Below, one piece after another: positions 50,918-61,339 of a stretch of 64,000 nucleotides of DNA. This DNA comes from Limnohabitans sp. Rim11. Its GTDB lineage: Bacteria > Pseudomonadota > Gammaproteobacteria > Burkholderiales > Burkholderiaceae_C. Position 1 is the stretch's first letter. Each line of letters begins with the position of its first letter. The notes under the pieces were generated by a model. That model worked only from the letters and a program-made list of their open reading frames with translations. It was not told the DNA's origin and made no database searches. The stretch spans positions 442,001 through 506,000 of the forward strand of contig NZ_CXOM01000002.1 of the NCBI RefSeq assembly GCF_001269365.1. The letters are read 5' to 3'. Position numbers and translations under genes: made by a program.

Positions 50918-51570
50918 GCTTGAAACTCTATTTTTCACCCGGTGCGTGCTCATTCGTGCCGCATGTGCTGCTTCAATTGTCTGGCGCCGCTTTCGAACCG
51001 ACCATGGTCAAGCTGCACAAGGGCGAACAATATGGCGAGGAATACAGAGCCATCAACCCACGTGGTCAGGTACCCGTGTTGGTAGACGACGGCAAAGTGA
51101 TTACCCAAATTGTGGCCATCATTTTGTACTTGGATCAAAAGTTTCCAGAGGCCAAGTTTTTACCAACTGAACCTGTGGCACGCGCCAAGGCCATCGAAGT
51201 CTTGGCCTGGATGAACAACACGGTGCACCCCACCTTCACGCACATTTTCATGCCGCAAAAGTTCAGCGATCAAGCCGACGTTCAAGCTGCACTCAAAACC
51301 TTCAACACGCAGGTTTACAAGGGCTTGCTGAGCGAGCTGGAGAGTTTGGTTGTCAATCACTTGTCGCCTTCTGGCTGGCTGTCTGGTGAAGTCTTAGGGC
51401 CACTCGATGCTTATTCACTGACGCTCACACGTTGGGGCAGCATTGCAGGCATCGACCCCACAACTTATCCAAGCCTCTGGGCGCATGTCAATCGCGTCGC
51501 CAATGATGTTCAAGTGGCGCAGGTCATTGAGCGCGAGCGTTTGCAATTAAACCTCTACAAATCAGCCTAA
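50914..51570 (+). CDS. Glutathione S-transferase family protein
   Basis: A 218-residue GST. The thioredoxin-like N-domain has YFSPGACSFVPHVLL, with S/C near the glutathione thiol position, NPRGQVPVLVDDGKVI, and the C-domain is all-helical (VLAWMNNTVHPTFTHIF). It resembles the beta-class/GstB group common in Burkholderiales; substrate unknown. It overlaps the small upstream gene by four bases and converges with the broken sensor kinase. Confidence 0.87.
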   Translation: MSLKLYFSPGACSFVPHVLLQLSGAAFEPTMVKLHKGEQYGEEYRAINPRGQVPVLVDDGKVITQIVAIILYLDQKFPEAKFLPTEPVARAKAIEVLAWMNNTVHPTFTHIFMPQKFSDQADVQAALKTFNTQVYKGLLSELESLVVNHLSPSGWLSGEVLGPLDAYSLTLTRWGSIAGIDPTTYPSLWAHVNRVANDVQVAQVIERERLQLNLYKSA

Positions 51571-51581
51571 ATCAACCAGCA

Positions 51582-53078
51582 TCAATTGATGCTGATTTTG
51601 AATTGATTGCTGGCGCGTGCAAACCGAATGGTGAAACACGCGCCGGGTGATGCTTGACCCGGATGAGCGACATCGACAGAAACCGTTGCGCCATGCCTTT
51701 GCGCAATTTCCCGAACGATGGGCAAGCCCAAACCTGAACCATCGACATTGCTGCCCAACGCACGGTAAAAAGGTTCAAAGATTCGCTCTCTTTCAGCGGC
51801 CGCAATGCCAGGGCCGTTGTCTTCAACCTGCACAGCCACAGCTTGGCTGTAGGGATCAACCAACAAGCGCACCGTAATGACGCCAGGTCTTTCTTCAGAA
51901 CTGGGCGTGTAATGAATGGCGTTGTCGACCAAGTTGCGAATCATTTCTTTCAACAAGGTGGGGTTGCCTTGTATGTTTAAAAATCTGCGCTTGTCCTCGT
52001 CTTCTACACCGTCGTAACCCAGGTCCAAACCTTTGTCCATGGCGCGGGGCAATGAGTCCATCAATACTTCACTGATCAAGGCCTCCATGTCGCAAGACTG
52101 AAGATCTAGCGCACTGCCACCCTCTGCGCGTGCGAGTGACAACAACTGGTTCACCGTGTGGGTTGCTTGAACACTGGCGCGGCCAATTTGCTTGAGCGAA
52201 TGTTTCAACTCTTATTCGCTGCTGTCTTTTCTTTGTGCCAAATCAGCTTGCATACGCAACCCTGCCAAGGGAGTTTTCAGTTGATGTGCTGCATCCGCTA
52301 AAAATCTTTTTTGGGTTGATATCGAATCTTTCAAGCGGCCCAACAAATCATTGACTGACGACACCAAAGGCGCAACCTCAAGTGGCACCGCTTTTTCATC
52401 CAAGGGGCTTAAGTCGTCCGATTTTCTGGCACGAATGCGCTCCTCCAACTGTGACAGTGGTTTGATGCCGCGCACCAAAGCCAACCAGACGAGTAATACG
52501 GCCAAGGGCAGTATGGCGAACTGCGGCAGCATCACGCCTTTGATAATTTCAGTCGCCAATACCGATCTTTTTTCGCGCGTCTCTGCCACCTGAACCAAGA
52601 CCGAACCGACATGTGTTTTCTCGGTGGCCAGCGTCACCCAGGTGTAGGCCACTCGCACTTCGAGACTGCGCATTTCATCATCTCGAATTTTGACCTCGTA
52701 GCTGCCCGACTTTTCATCGTCCTGCGGTTGCGGCAAGTCGCGATCACCGCCAAGTAACTCGCCTTGGGGGCCGATGACTTGGTAGTAAACCAAATCAGAG
52801 TCGTCTGCTCGCAGCAACTCACTGGCGGGTTGTGGCAAATTAAATTGAATGCGTTGTTGATCTGGACTGAGCTTGACCAGCTGTGCCAAAGCCTGCACGT
52901 TGTAGACGAGGGCGCGGTCAAAGGGTTTGTTTGCAAGGCCCTGGGCAACCAACCATGTGAGCGCCAAACTGACGGGCCAAAGCAATAGCAATGGCGTGAG
53001 CATCCAGTCCAATATCTCGCCAAACAGCGAGCGTTGCTCGCGACGAAAAAAGGAGCGCTGCCAGTTTTTAGACTTCAT
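51582..53078 (-). pseudogene. Sensor histidine kinase (TctE-like) with in-frame stop
   Basis: A 499-codon frame interrupted by one TAA at codon 289 (plus-strand 52212-52214). Before it: a membrane segment (residues about 25-48), a periplasmic sensor domain, a second segment (about 180-205), HAMP, and the phosphorylated H265 in AAHQLKTPLAG. After it, in the same frame, the rest of the dimerisation helix (LKHSLKQIGRASVQATHTVNQLL) and the ATPase domain with LVDNAIHYTP, VEDNGPGI and GSGLGLPIV. A single G-to-T change from GAA would make this stop. Without readthrough or restart the kinase is inactive; a TTG directly after the stop has no good ribosome site. Sequencing error is possible. Confidence 0.8.
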
Positions 53079-53102
53079 TCAAACGGCTAGTTGATGGCTG
53101 GC

Positions 53103-53777
53103 TTATCCGGGAATTTTTTCTAAGCAATAGCCAAGGCCGCGCACCGTCGCAATTCGAATGGGGCCTTTTTCAATTTTTTTGCGCAGACGGTGAATGTAGA
53201 CTTCGATCGCATTGTTGCTGACCTCTTCACCCCACTCACACAAACGCTCGACCAATTGGTCTTTGCTAACCAAGCGACCCGCGCGCTGCAACAACACTTC
53301 TAACAAACCCAACTCTCTGGCAGACAACTCAACCATCTTGCCGTCGATGGTGGCAACACGTCCAGACTGATCGTAAATGAGCGGGCCGTGTTTGATTTGG
53401 GAAGTTGCACCGCCCATTCCTCTGCGGGTTAATGCGCGAACGCGCGCTTCTAATTCTTGCAAGCTAAACGGCTTGGCCATGTAATCGTCAGCGCCGTAAT
53501 CCAAACCTTTGACGCGTTCTTCCACACTGTCGGCCGCGGTCAAAATCAAAACTGGCAAAGTGGAGCCTCTGGCGCGCAATTTTTTCAATACTTCCAGGCC
53601 ATGCAATTTAGGCAAACCTAAATCGAGAATGAGCAGATCAAACTCGTTGTTGGTCATGAGTGCCGCATCGGCTTCTGAGCCGCTGGCCACATGATCGACC
53701 GCTGCACCCGCGCTGCGCAAACTCCTCAGCAAGCCATCGGCCAAGACCTGATCGTCTTCTGCAATCAAAATGCGCAT
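53103..53777 (-). CDS. OmpR-family response regulator (TctD/QseB-like)
   Basis: A 224-residue regulator with a receiver domain (D52 as phosphate acceptor in LLILDLGLPK, acidic pair E7/D8/D9, T80, K102 in MAKPFS) and a winged-helix DNA-binding domain from about residue 125 (ELSARELGLLEVLL, VEVYIHRLRKKI-like NNAIEVYIHRLRKKIE). It precedes the interrupted sensor kinase by 24 bases and is itself intact, so it would be an orphan if the kinase is dead. Confidence 0.92.
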   Translation of the reverse strand: MRILIAEDDQVLADGLLRSLRSAGAAVDHVASGSEADAALMTNNEFDLLILDLGLPKLHGLEVLKKLRARGSTLPVLILTAADSVEERVKGLDYGADDYMAKPFSLQELEARVRALTRRGMGGATSQIKHGPLIYDQSGRVATIDGKMVELSARELGLLEVLLQRAGRLVSKDQLVERLCEWGEEVSNNAIEVYIHRLRKKIEKGPIRIATVRGLGYCLEKIPG

Positions 53778-53921
53778 GTCTGTCTCCCGGTTTTTTTAAG
53801 TTGGGCTTTGTGCCCGTTTGCCAGTTTTCAAATTTTAGGCGACTCTAAGCCAAGTTCGGAGAAACTTTCGCCACGTGCCTGCTTCATCGAGATTGCCTTC
53901 TCCGCATCGCTTGACGCGTAT

Positions 53922-54440
53922 TTACATGCAATAAGCCTCTAAGCCCAGTGCAACCACTGTGGCAATTTCTAACCCAACTGACGCTTTGAATTCGCTCTCG
54001 GCTTGGGCAACAGCCATTTGAAAAGCGGCCAACCAAGCTAATCCATCCTGTGTAAATACAACGCGCCTGGCTCTTGCATCTCTGCTGTCGTTTTCTCTTC
54101 TAACCAAGCCCCAAGCTTCGCATTGGTTCACCAAATTGCCCATGGCCTGTTTGGTCATGCCCGCGGCCTCTGCCAGATCGGTTAAGCGCGATCCTTGTAA
54201 CGATAGGTGCCGAGTGATGTGGACGTGGGCTGCGCTGATTTGATCTCTGGCCGCCAAATTGGACAGGGCCAATGGCACTTGCTCGTTGTTGGCCATCAGG
54301 CTCAAGACCCGTGCGTCAAAACGCCGCATGGCATGGCCTAGTAATCGCCCTAAATGCGTCTCGCGCCAGCGGTCGTCTAAGACCGCCGTCAAGCTGGGGT
54401 TTGAGTCTGAATTTGGGGTTGAACTGTCATTCGCTGGCAT
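53922..54440 (-). CDS. MarR-family transcriptional regulator
   Basis: A 172-residue winged-helix regulator: a dimerisation N-segment, a DNA-binding part (ITRHLSLQGSRLTDLAEAAGMTKQAMGNLVNQCE) and wing RRENDSRDARARRVVFTQDG. The DSRDxRAxR block is diagnostic for MarR. It diverges from recA; the ligand is unknown. A dyad just upstream of its start could be its own operator. Confidence 0.9.
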   Translation of the reverse strand: MPANDSSTPNSDSNPSLTAVLDDRWRETHLGRLLGHAMRRFDARVLSLMANNEQVPLALSNLAARDQISAAHVHITRHLSLQGSRLTDLAEAAGMTKQAMGNLVNQCEAWGLVRRENDSRDARARRVVFTQDGLAWLAAFQMAVAQAESEFKASVGLEIATVVALGLEAYCM

Positions 54441-54447
54441 TTCTTAA

Positions 54448-54465
54448 TAGTAAATCAAACTGACT
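54448..54465. promoter_or_regulatory. Candidate MarR operator
   Basis: TAGT at 54448-54451 and ACTA at 54462-54465 are the ends of an imperfect dyad (TAGTAAATCAAACTGACTA region) 8 bases before the marR start, in the AT-rich spacer shared with recA. The size and place fit a MarR-type autoregulatory site; the match is weak. Confidence 0.25.
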
Positions 54466-54505
54466 AAAAAATCTATTTACGGATCGAGACAATGGCATTA
54501 CAGTA

Positions 54506-54521
54506 CTGTTCAAGCATCCAG
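54506..54521. promoter_or_regulatory. LexA (SOS) box upstream of recA
   Basis: CTGT, eight bases, CCAG: the proteobacterial LexA consensus CTGT-N8-ACAG with one mismatch, 60 bases before the recA start. It overlaps a short ACAGTACTGT palindrome at its left side. Confidence 0.5.
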
Positions 54522-54580
54522 TCTTTGATCAACTTTCTGAATGCACCATTTTTAACCCGTTGATTCTCAAGGAGATTTTC

Positions 54581-55609
54581 ATGAGCGACCAAAACAGCGA
54601 CAAAACCAAAGCCCTCCAAGCAGCCCTGGCCCAAATCGAAAAACAATTTGGCAAAGGCACCATCATGCGCTTGGGTGAAGGCGAAGTCATCGAAGACATC
54701 CAAGTGGTTTCCACGGGCTCTTTGGGTTTGGACATTGCCTTGGGCGTAGGCGGCTTGCCCCGTGGCCGCGTGGTTGAAATATACGGCCCAGAGTCATCTG
54801 GCAAGACCACCCTCACCTTACAAGTCATTGCCGAAATGCAAAAAATCGGCGGTCAGTGCGCGTTCGTCGATGCCGAGCACGCCTTGGACATTCAATACGC
54901 CCAAAAACTCGGCGTCAACCTGCAAGACCTGCTCATCAGCCAGCCCGACACCGGCGAGCAGGCCCTCGAAATTGTCGACAGCTTGGTTCGCTCAGGCGCC
55001 GTCGACTTGGTCGTCATCGACTCCGTGGCCGCACTCACCCCCAAAGCCGAACTTGAAGGTGACATGGGCGACTCCCTGCCCGGCCTCCAAGCCCGTCTCA
55101 TGAGCCAAGCCCTGCGCAAGCTCACCGCCACCATCAAGAAAACCAATTGCATGGTCATCTTCATCAACCAAATTCGCATGAAGATTGGCGTCATGTTCGG
55201 CTCCCCCGAAACCACCACGGGCGGCAATGCGCTCAAGTTCTACGCTTCTGTGCGCCTAGACATCCGCCGCACCGGCACCATCAAACGCGGCGACGAAGCC
55301 ATCGGCAACGAAACCAAAGTCAAGGTGGTCAAAAACAAAGTGGCCCCGCCCTTCAAAACGGCCGAGTTCGACATTCTGTTTGGCGAGGGCATTAGCCGCC
55401 AGGGCGAAATCATCGACATGGGCGTCGAAGCCAAAATCATCGACAAGTCGGGTGCCTGGTATGCCTACAACGGCGAAAAAATCGGCCAAGGCCGCGACAA
55501 CGCCCGTGAGTTTTTGCGCGAGAACGCTGAGTTGGCCGCAGAAATCGAAAACAAAGTGCGCGAATCTTTGGGCATTCCTTTGTTGGCCGAAGCCGTCACG
55601 GCCGCCTAA
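54581..55609 (+). CDS. recA: Recombinase RecA
   Basis: A 342-residue RecA, the strand-exchange and SOS coprotease protein. Walker A is [10 protein letters not shown] (K75), Walker B is [10 protein letters not shown], the L2 region has [15 protein letters not shown]. The ATG at 54581 follows an AAGGAGA site at a good distance; seven codons further upstream are non-coding. Followed by recX, 55 bases on. Confidence 0.97.
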   Translation: MSDQNSDKTKALQAALAQIEKQFGKGTIMRLGEGEVIEDIQVVSTGSLGLDIALGVGGLPRGRVVEIYGPESSGKTTLTLQVIAEMQKIGGQCAFVDAEHALDIQYAQKLGVNLQDLLISQPDTGEQALEIVDSLVRSGAVDLVVIDSVAALTPKAELEGDMGDSLPGLQARLMSQALRKLTATIKKTNCMVIFINQIRMKIGVMFGSPETTTGGNALKFYASVRLDIRRTGTIKRGDEAIGNETKVKVVKNKVAPPFKTAEFDILFGEGISRQGEIIDMGVEAKIIDKSGAWYAYNGEKIGQGRDNAREFLRENAELAAEIENKVRESLGIPLLAEAVTAA

Positions 55610-55664
55610 GCCAAAGATACGCGTTCAGCCACATTGCACTTATTTCAGTTGCGTTCCTTGATCA

Positions 55665-56138
55665 ATGGCTCAGCCTGGGTTTAAGTTGTCCCTCAAAGGA
55701 CGTGCGCTGCGACTTTTGTCGCAGCGCGAACACTCTCGGGCTGAGCTGGTTCGCAAGCTGTCACCCCACGAAGAAGTGCCAGGCGAGCTGGCTCAAGCAC
55801 TCGACGACCTCCAAGCCAAAGGTTTCATCGACGAAACACGCGTCTTGGAGTCCGTGCTCAACCACCGTGCTTCCAAACTAGGCAATGGCCGCATCAAGCA
55901 AGAGCTCCAAGCCAAGGGCTTGGCACCCGCGGCCGTGTCGCAAGCCATGTTGGATTTAAAAGATTCCGAATTCGGCCGGGCACAAGGCGTCTGGCAAAAA
56001 AAGTTTGGTACGCCAGCAGCCGATGCCAACGAACGCGCCAAGCACTACCGATTCTTGCTCACGCGCGGTTTTTCAGCTGAAGTGGTTCGCAAGGTCGTTA
56101 AGCAATCCGGTGCGCCCGACGACGACTTTGAAAACTAG
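55665..56138 (+). CDS. recX: RecA modulator RecX
   Basis: A 157-residue RecX with three-helix repeats: LSLKGRALRLLSQREHSRAEL, LDDLQAKGFIDETR, HRASKLGNGRIKQELQAKGL. RecX caps RecA filaments and limits them. Usual placement after recA in the same transcript. It converges with argC, with 17 bases between the stops. Confidence 0.93.
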   Translation: MAQPGFKLSLKGRALRLLSQREHSRAELVRKLSPHEEVPGELAQALDDLQAKGFIDETRVLESVLNHRASKLGNGRIKQELQAKGLAPAAVSQAMLDLKDSEFGRAQGVWQKKFGTPAADANERAKHYRFLLTRGFSAEVVRKVVKQSGAPDDDFEN

Positions 56139-56155
56139 ATTTTTAAAGCCACGCC

Positions 56156-57082
56156 TTAAAGGCCCAGCATCAACTTCAGATTTTGAACAGCCGCACCGCT
56201 TGCGCCTTTGCCCAAATTATCTAAGCGTGCAATCACAACAGCCTGCCGGTGTGCTTCGTTGCCAAACACTCGAAGCTCCATTTTGTTGGTGTCGTTGTTG
56301 GCGGTAGCACCCAATTTGCCACTGTCTTCGGCTGGCAGCACATCCACCCACCCACCATTTTTAAGGCTGTCTGCGTAGTAGTCAGCCAAACATTGGTGCA
56401 AATCCGCCACCTTGGGTTTGCTAGGCAGGTCGTCCAAATGAAGTGGCAATTGCACCAGCATGCCCTGCCGGAAGTTGCCAACAGATGGCAAAAACAAAGG
56501 TCGACGCGTCAGTCCTGTGTACTTCATGATCTCGGGCACATGCTTGTGCTGAAGGCCCAAAGCGTAGGCTTCGTGCAAAGGCGCACGGCCTGCTTCATAG
56601 TCTTCAATCATGGGTCGGCCGCCGCCTGAGTAACCACTTACTGACGGCAAAGCCACCGCAAAGTCTGCAGGCACAATACCCGCCTTGACCAAAGGCGCCA
56701 AGATGGCAATGGCACCCGAAGCGTAGCAACCAGGGTTGCTCACGCGCTCGGCTTGGATCACAGCCTCGCGCTGCCCGGCCCTCATTTCGGGAAAACCAAA
56801 GACCCAACTGTCGTTGACGCGGTGCGCCGTGGAGGCATCGATGATGCGCGGTTTGCGTCCCGTCATGGCGTCGATCATGGCCACAGACTCTTTGGCCGCG
56901 TCGTCGTGCAGGCACAAAATGACCAAATCAACTTGGGCCATCAGCTCGCGCTTGGCTTCTGGATCTTTGCGTTTTTCTGGCGCAATACTGACCAATTCGA
57001 CTTCGGACATGGCCAACAAACGCTCCCGGATCAAGAGTCCGGTGGTTCCAGCTTCGCCATCGATGAATATTTTTTTAACCAT
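56156..57082 (-). CDS. argC: N-acetyl-gamma-glutamyl-phosphate reductase, type 2
   Basis: A 308-residue ArgC of the shorter second class, with NADP loop [17 protein letters not shown], catalytic C119 in SNPGCYASG, and [12 protein letters not shown]. It reduces acetylglutamyl phosphate in arginine synthesis. Stands alone, divergent from sucC. Confidence 0.93.
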   Translation of the reverse strand: MVKKIFIDGEAGTTGLLIRERLLAMSEVELVSIAPEKRKDPEAKRELMAQVDLVILCLHDDAAKESVAMIDAMTGRKPRIIDASTAHRVNDSWVFGFPEMRAGQREAVIQAERVSNPGCYASGAIAILAPLVKAGIVPADFAVALPSVSGYSGGGRPMIEDYEAGRAPLHEAYALGLQHKHVPEIMKYTGLTRRPLFLPSVGNFRQGMLVQLPLHLDDLPSKPKVADLHQCLADYYADSLKNGGWVDVLPAEDSGKLGATANNDTNKMELRVFGNEAHRQAVVIARLDNLGKGASGAAVQNLKLMLGL

Positions 57083-57252
57083 TCAGGGCTCTCCCAAGAA
57101 AATTTTTTGCCGCGTCAAGTCAATGTAAGTGACTCGGCTCAAGATTGGTGCGTTGCAACATGATACAGTCGCCGACTGCAGTGTCCAGTGCTTGTTATGG
57201 GTAAATTGCCCTGACTGGCTGGTGAGAATAACCACCCTCTGAGAGAAACCTC

Positions 57253-58416
<1,164 letters not shown>

Positions 58417-58420
58417 TTAC

Positions 58421-59314
58421 ATGTCTATCTTTATCAACAAAGACACCAAGGTCATTACCCAAGGTATTACCGGCAAGACCGGTCAGTTTCACACTGAAAA
58501 ATGCCAAGAGTACGCCAACGGTAAAAACTGCTTCGTTGCAGGTGTGAACCCCAAAAAAGCGGGCGAGTCCATCTTCAACATTCCAATTTACGCCTCTGTC
58601 AAAGAAGCGGCCTCCGACACTGGCGCTACTGTGTCTGTGATCTACGTGCCACCAGCAGGCGCAGCAGCAGCCATCTGGGAAGCTGTTGAAGCCGACCTCG
58701 ACTTGGCCATCTGCATTACCGAAGGCATTCCTGTCCGTGACATGCTCGAAGTGCGCAATCGCATGCGCGCCAAAGAAGCCGCTGGCGGCAAGAAGACTTT
58801 GCTCTTGGGCCCCAACTGCCCAGGTTTGATCACCCCCGATGAAATCAAGATCGGCATCATGCCCGGTCACATTCACCGCAAGGGTCGCATTGGCGTGGTG
58901 TCACGCTCAGGCACATTGACTTATGAAGCTGTGGCACAACTGACCGAAATCGGTTTGGGCCAATCTTCTGCCGTCGGTATTGGTGGCGATCCTATCAATG
59001 GCTTGAAGCACATCGACGTGATGCGCGCTTTCAACGAAGATCCCGACACCGATGCCGTGATCATGATCGGTGAAATTGGCGGCCCAGATGAAGCCGAAGC
59101 CGCTCGCTGGTGCAAAGACAACATGAAGAAGCCGATCGTGGGCTTTATCGCTGGTGTCACAGCCCCCGCAGGCAAGCGCATGGGCCACGCCGGTGCCTTG
59201 ATCTCTGGCGGTGCCGATACAGCCGATGCCAAATTGGCCATCATGGAAGAGTGCGGTTTCAAAATTACCCGCAATCCTTCCGAAATGGGCCGTTTGCTGA
59301 AGGCCATGCTGTAA
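58421..59314 (+). CDS. sucD: Succinate--CoA ligase alpha subunit
   Basis: A 297-residue CoA-binding subunit: TKVITQGITGKTGQFHT, GVNPKKAG, and the phosphorylated histidine in RMGHAGALISGG. It joins SucC in the TCA enzyme. Starts 4 bases after sucC. Confidence 0.96.
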   Translation: MSIFINKDTKVITQGITGKTGQFHTEKCQEYANGKNCFVAGVNPKKAGESIFNIPIYASVKEAASDTGATVSVIYVPPAGAAAAIWEAVEADLDLAICITEGIPVRDMLEVRNRMRAKEAAGGKKTLLLGPNCPGLITPDEIKIGIMPGHIHRKGRIGVVSRSGTLTYEAVAQLTEIGLGQSSAVGIGGDPINGLKHIDVMRAFNEDPDTDAVIMIGEIGGPDEAEAARWCKDNMKKPIVGFIAGVTAPAGKRMGHAGALISGGADTADAKLAIMEECGFKITRNPSEMGRLLKAML

Positions 59315-59340
59315 TTGCCATAAGCAGTTTTACGCATCAC

Positions 59341-59365
59341 ACGGCCCATTCGGGCCGTTAAAATT
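59341..59365 (+). terminator. Terminator after sucCD
   Basis: A 7-bp stem (59341-59347 with 59352-59358) and a 4-base loop, followed by TTAAAATT. The tail is only weakly T-rich; a second hairpin follows at about 59386-59399 (GGCCC/GGGCC, then TTTTCTT), so the pair would end sucCD before the TerC gene. Confidence 0.6.
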
Positions 59366-59385
59366 CAAGTCCCGACAAAAGAATT

Positions 59386-59405
59386 GGCCCTCAGGGGCCT
59401 TTTCT
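59386..59405 (+). terminator. Second hairpin terminator upstream of the TerC gene
   Basis: GGCCC and GGGCC around TCA(G), with TTTTCTT after it. It lies 30 bases before the TerC-family start. Confidence 0.55.
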
Positions 59406-59435
59406 TATTCCTACTAAAAATGCAAAGGGACTCAC

Positions 59436-60134
59436 ATGGAAATGTTACAAAACGCCGACTTCTGGATCGGCTTGATGAAGATCATCTGGATCAACATCAT
59501 CTTATCGGGCGACAACGCCGTGGTCATTGCCTTGGCGGCAAGATCACTGCCCGAGCATCAACAGCGTCAGGCCATCATGTTTGGCTCCGGTGCTGCGGTT
59601 GTACTTCGCATTGCACTGACCGTGGTCGCGGCAGCGCTCCTTGAGTTGTCATATTTACAAATCATCGGCGGCATCTTGCTGTTGTACATCGGCGCTCAAT
59701 TGCTGAGTGAAGATGGCGACGAAGACGAAGGCGAAGTGGAAAAAGCCAGCTTGTTTGCGGCCATTCGAACCATTCTGATTGCCGACATTGTGATGAGCTT
59801 GGACAACGTGATTGCCGTGGCTGCAGCCGCCAAAGGCAACATGACGCTCCTCATTTTGGGCTTGGCCATCAGCATCCCCATGGTTATTTTTGGCAGTGCC
59901 ATCATGATCAAACTCATGACACGCTTCCCCATCATCGTCACCTTTGGTGCTTGTTTGATTGGCTGGGTGGGCGGCGAAACCATTGCCAGCGATGTGGCCC
60001 TGCGCGAGTTCTCCGCAGAGAATCCTTGGCTGCACTATGCCGCGGCTACCGCAGGCGCATTGTCTGTTTTGGCCATTGGCAAGTACTTCCAAGCCAAACA
60101 CGCGCACAAAGAAACGCCCGACGCCAACGCTTGA
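59436..60134 (+). CDS. TerC-family integral membrane protein
   Basis: A 232-residue protein with seven or so hydrophobic helices and the family signatures IILSGDNAVVIALA in helix 2 and DIVMSLDNVIAVAAAA in helix 4; the acidic loop EDGDEDEGEVEKA (near 93-105) separates the halves. TerC relatives include tellurite-resistance and Mn2+ exporters (MeeF/MeeY); this short form is often called YjbE-like. The ion handled is not known. Confidence 0.85.
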   Translation: MEMLQNADFWIGLMKIIWINIILSGDNAVVIALAARSLPEHQQRQAIMFGSGAAVVLRIALTVVAAALLELSYLQIIGGILLLYIGAQLLSEDGDEDEGEVEKASLFAAIRTILIADIVMSLDNVIAVAAAAKGNMTLLILGLAISIPMVIFGSAIMIKLMTRFPIIVTFGACLIGWVGGETIASDVALREFSAENPWLHYAAATAGALSVLAIGKYFQAKHAHKETPDANA

Positions 60135-60156
60135 GTTTTGCAAGCGTTTGTCACGA

Positions 60157-60187
60157 AGCCGACCCGCTGTGGTCGGCTTTTTTACGG
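60157..60187 (+). terminator. Terminator after the TerC gene
   Basis: AGCCGAC pairs with GTCGGCT around a loop of about 8 bases, with six Ts at the right. It separates the TerC gene from the pilin gene. Confidence 0.8.
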
Positions 60188-60234
60188 CCTAATGCATCCA
60201 GCAAGATTAAAATTATTCTTTACCAAGGACCACC

Positions 60235-60729
60235 ATGTCAGCGCCTCGCTCCAATTACTTTCGCGGTTTCACCTTAATTGAACTCATGGTGGTCATTGCC
60301 ATCATTGGGGTACTGGGCTCATTGGCTTTGCCGGCTTACCAAGACTATGCGGTGCGCGCCAAGGTGTCCGAAATGTTATTGGCCGCTACGCAATGTAAAA
60401 CGGCTGTTTCAGAAACTGTCAGCTCCGCATCTCAAGCCGATGTCAGCACGGTTTTGCCTGCCGCATGCCCAAGCCAATCATCACAATATGTTTCAAGTGT
60501 TGCTGTGGATGCCAACGGTGTGATTACCGTCACTGGCAACCCCACCAAATTGCGTGGAACGACCAGCGCCACCGCCAATGCCATTTCGCTAACGCCTATC
60601 CAAACCGGAACCACCGCGTTAGTCGGAACAACCGATGGTGGTAAACCTGTCAGTGCATGGACCTGTGGGCCTGCAGTCACAAATCCGCTCGAATCGAAAT
60701 ACCTGCCCAGCTCTTGCAAAGGGGCATGA
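60235..60729 (+). CDS. pilA: Type IV major pilin (PilA-like)
   Basis: A 164-residue prepilin with a leader of 11 residues ending in G, then [29 protein letters not shown] N-terminal helix (glycine at -1, phenylalanine +1, glutamate +5). The C-terminal disulfide-bonded loop is marked by WTCGPAVTN and LPSSC. It probably is cleaved by PilD and forms the shaft of a type IV pilus used in twitching or DNA uptake. No other pil genes are adjacent. Confidence 0.88.
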   Translation: MSAPRSNYFRGFTLIELMVVIAIIGVLGSLALPAYQDYAVRAKVSEMLLAATQCKTAVSETVSSASQADVSTVLPAACPSQSSQYVSSVAVDANGVITVTGNPTKLRGTTSATANAISLTPIQTGTTALVGTTDGGKPVSAWTCGPAVTNPLESKYLPSSCKGA

Positions 60730-60746
60730 CAGCCACGGCGCTCTAT

Positions 60747-61253
60747 TTAGGGAGCCACCCAATGCCCCGACTTGCCGCCTTGCTTCTCTAACAGCTTTAC
60801 ATCGGTAATGGTCATGCCGCGGTCGGCGGCTTTGCACATGTCATAAATGGTGAGCAGGGCCACTTGAACAGCGGTGAGTGCTTCCATCTCAACGCCAGTT
60901 TGTCCAATGGTTTCTGCGGTGGCGGTGCACACAATACTTGGCACTTCGGCCTCTGCCAGCACTTCAAAGTCCAGCGCTACCCGAGTCAAAGCCAAGGGAT
61001 GACACAAGGGAATCAGGTCAGACGTTTTTTTGGCGCCTTGAATGCCTGCAATGCGTGCAATGCCCAATACATCGCCCTTTTTGACGGTGCCCGCTTGAAT
61101 CAAAGCCAGGGTGGACGCCAGCATTTGAATTCGCCCAGTGGCCACAGCGACTCGATGCGTCGATGCTTTGGAGCCCACATCCACCATGTGGGCTTGGCCT
61201 TGCGAATCAAAATGTGTCAGAGGAGAATTCTGGTTGGGCATTGAATTTGACAT
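60747..61253 (-). CDS. moaC: Cyclic pyranopterin monophosphate synthase MoaC
   Basis: A 168-residue molybdenum-cofactor enzyme: [38 protein letters not shown] and [31 protein letters not shown], with the K/D catalytic pair. It turns 3',8-cH2GTP into cPMP. The start is chosen as the ATG at 61253; other ATGs lie at 61241 and 61265 and no ribosome site distinguishes them. Divergent from the M48 gene. Confidence 0.93.
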   Translation of the reverse strand: MSNSMPNQNSPLTHFDSQGQAHMVDVGSKASTHRVAVATGRIQMLASTLALIQAGTVKKGDVLGIARIAGIQGAKKTSDLIPLCHPLALTRVALDFEVLAEAEVPSIVCTATAETIGQTGVEMEALTAVQVALLTIYDMCKAADRGMTITDVKLLEKQGGKSGHWVAP

Positions 61254-61339
61254 GGTCTGAGGCATAAAAACTGGTAAAAACCATTTACAAACGGTTGACG
61301 TCGTTACCGCATGATACGTGTTTCGGGTTTTCTCAAAAA

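Noticed and set aside
53922..54580. The recA-marR spacer as a phage or integron attachment site
   Set aside because: No integrase, no direct repeats; the spacer is explained by two divergent promoters and a LexA box.
57083..57252. Possible structured RNA leader of sucC
   Set aside because: sucA- and sucC-linked RNA motifs are known in some proteobacteria, but I could not fold this 170-base spacer into a specific known motif by eye.
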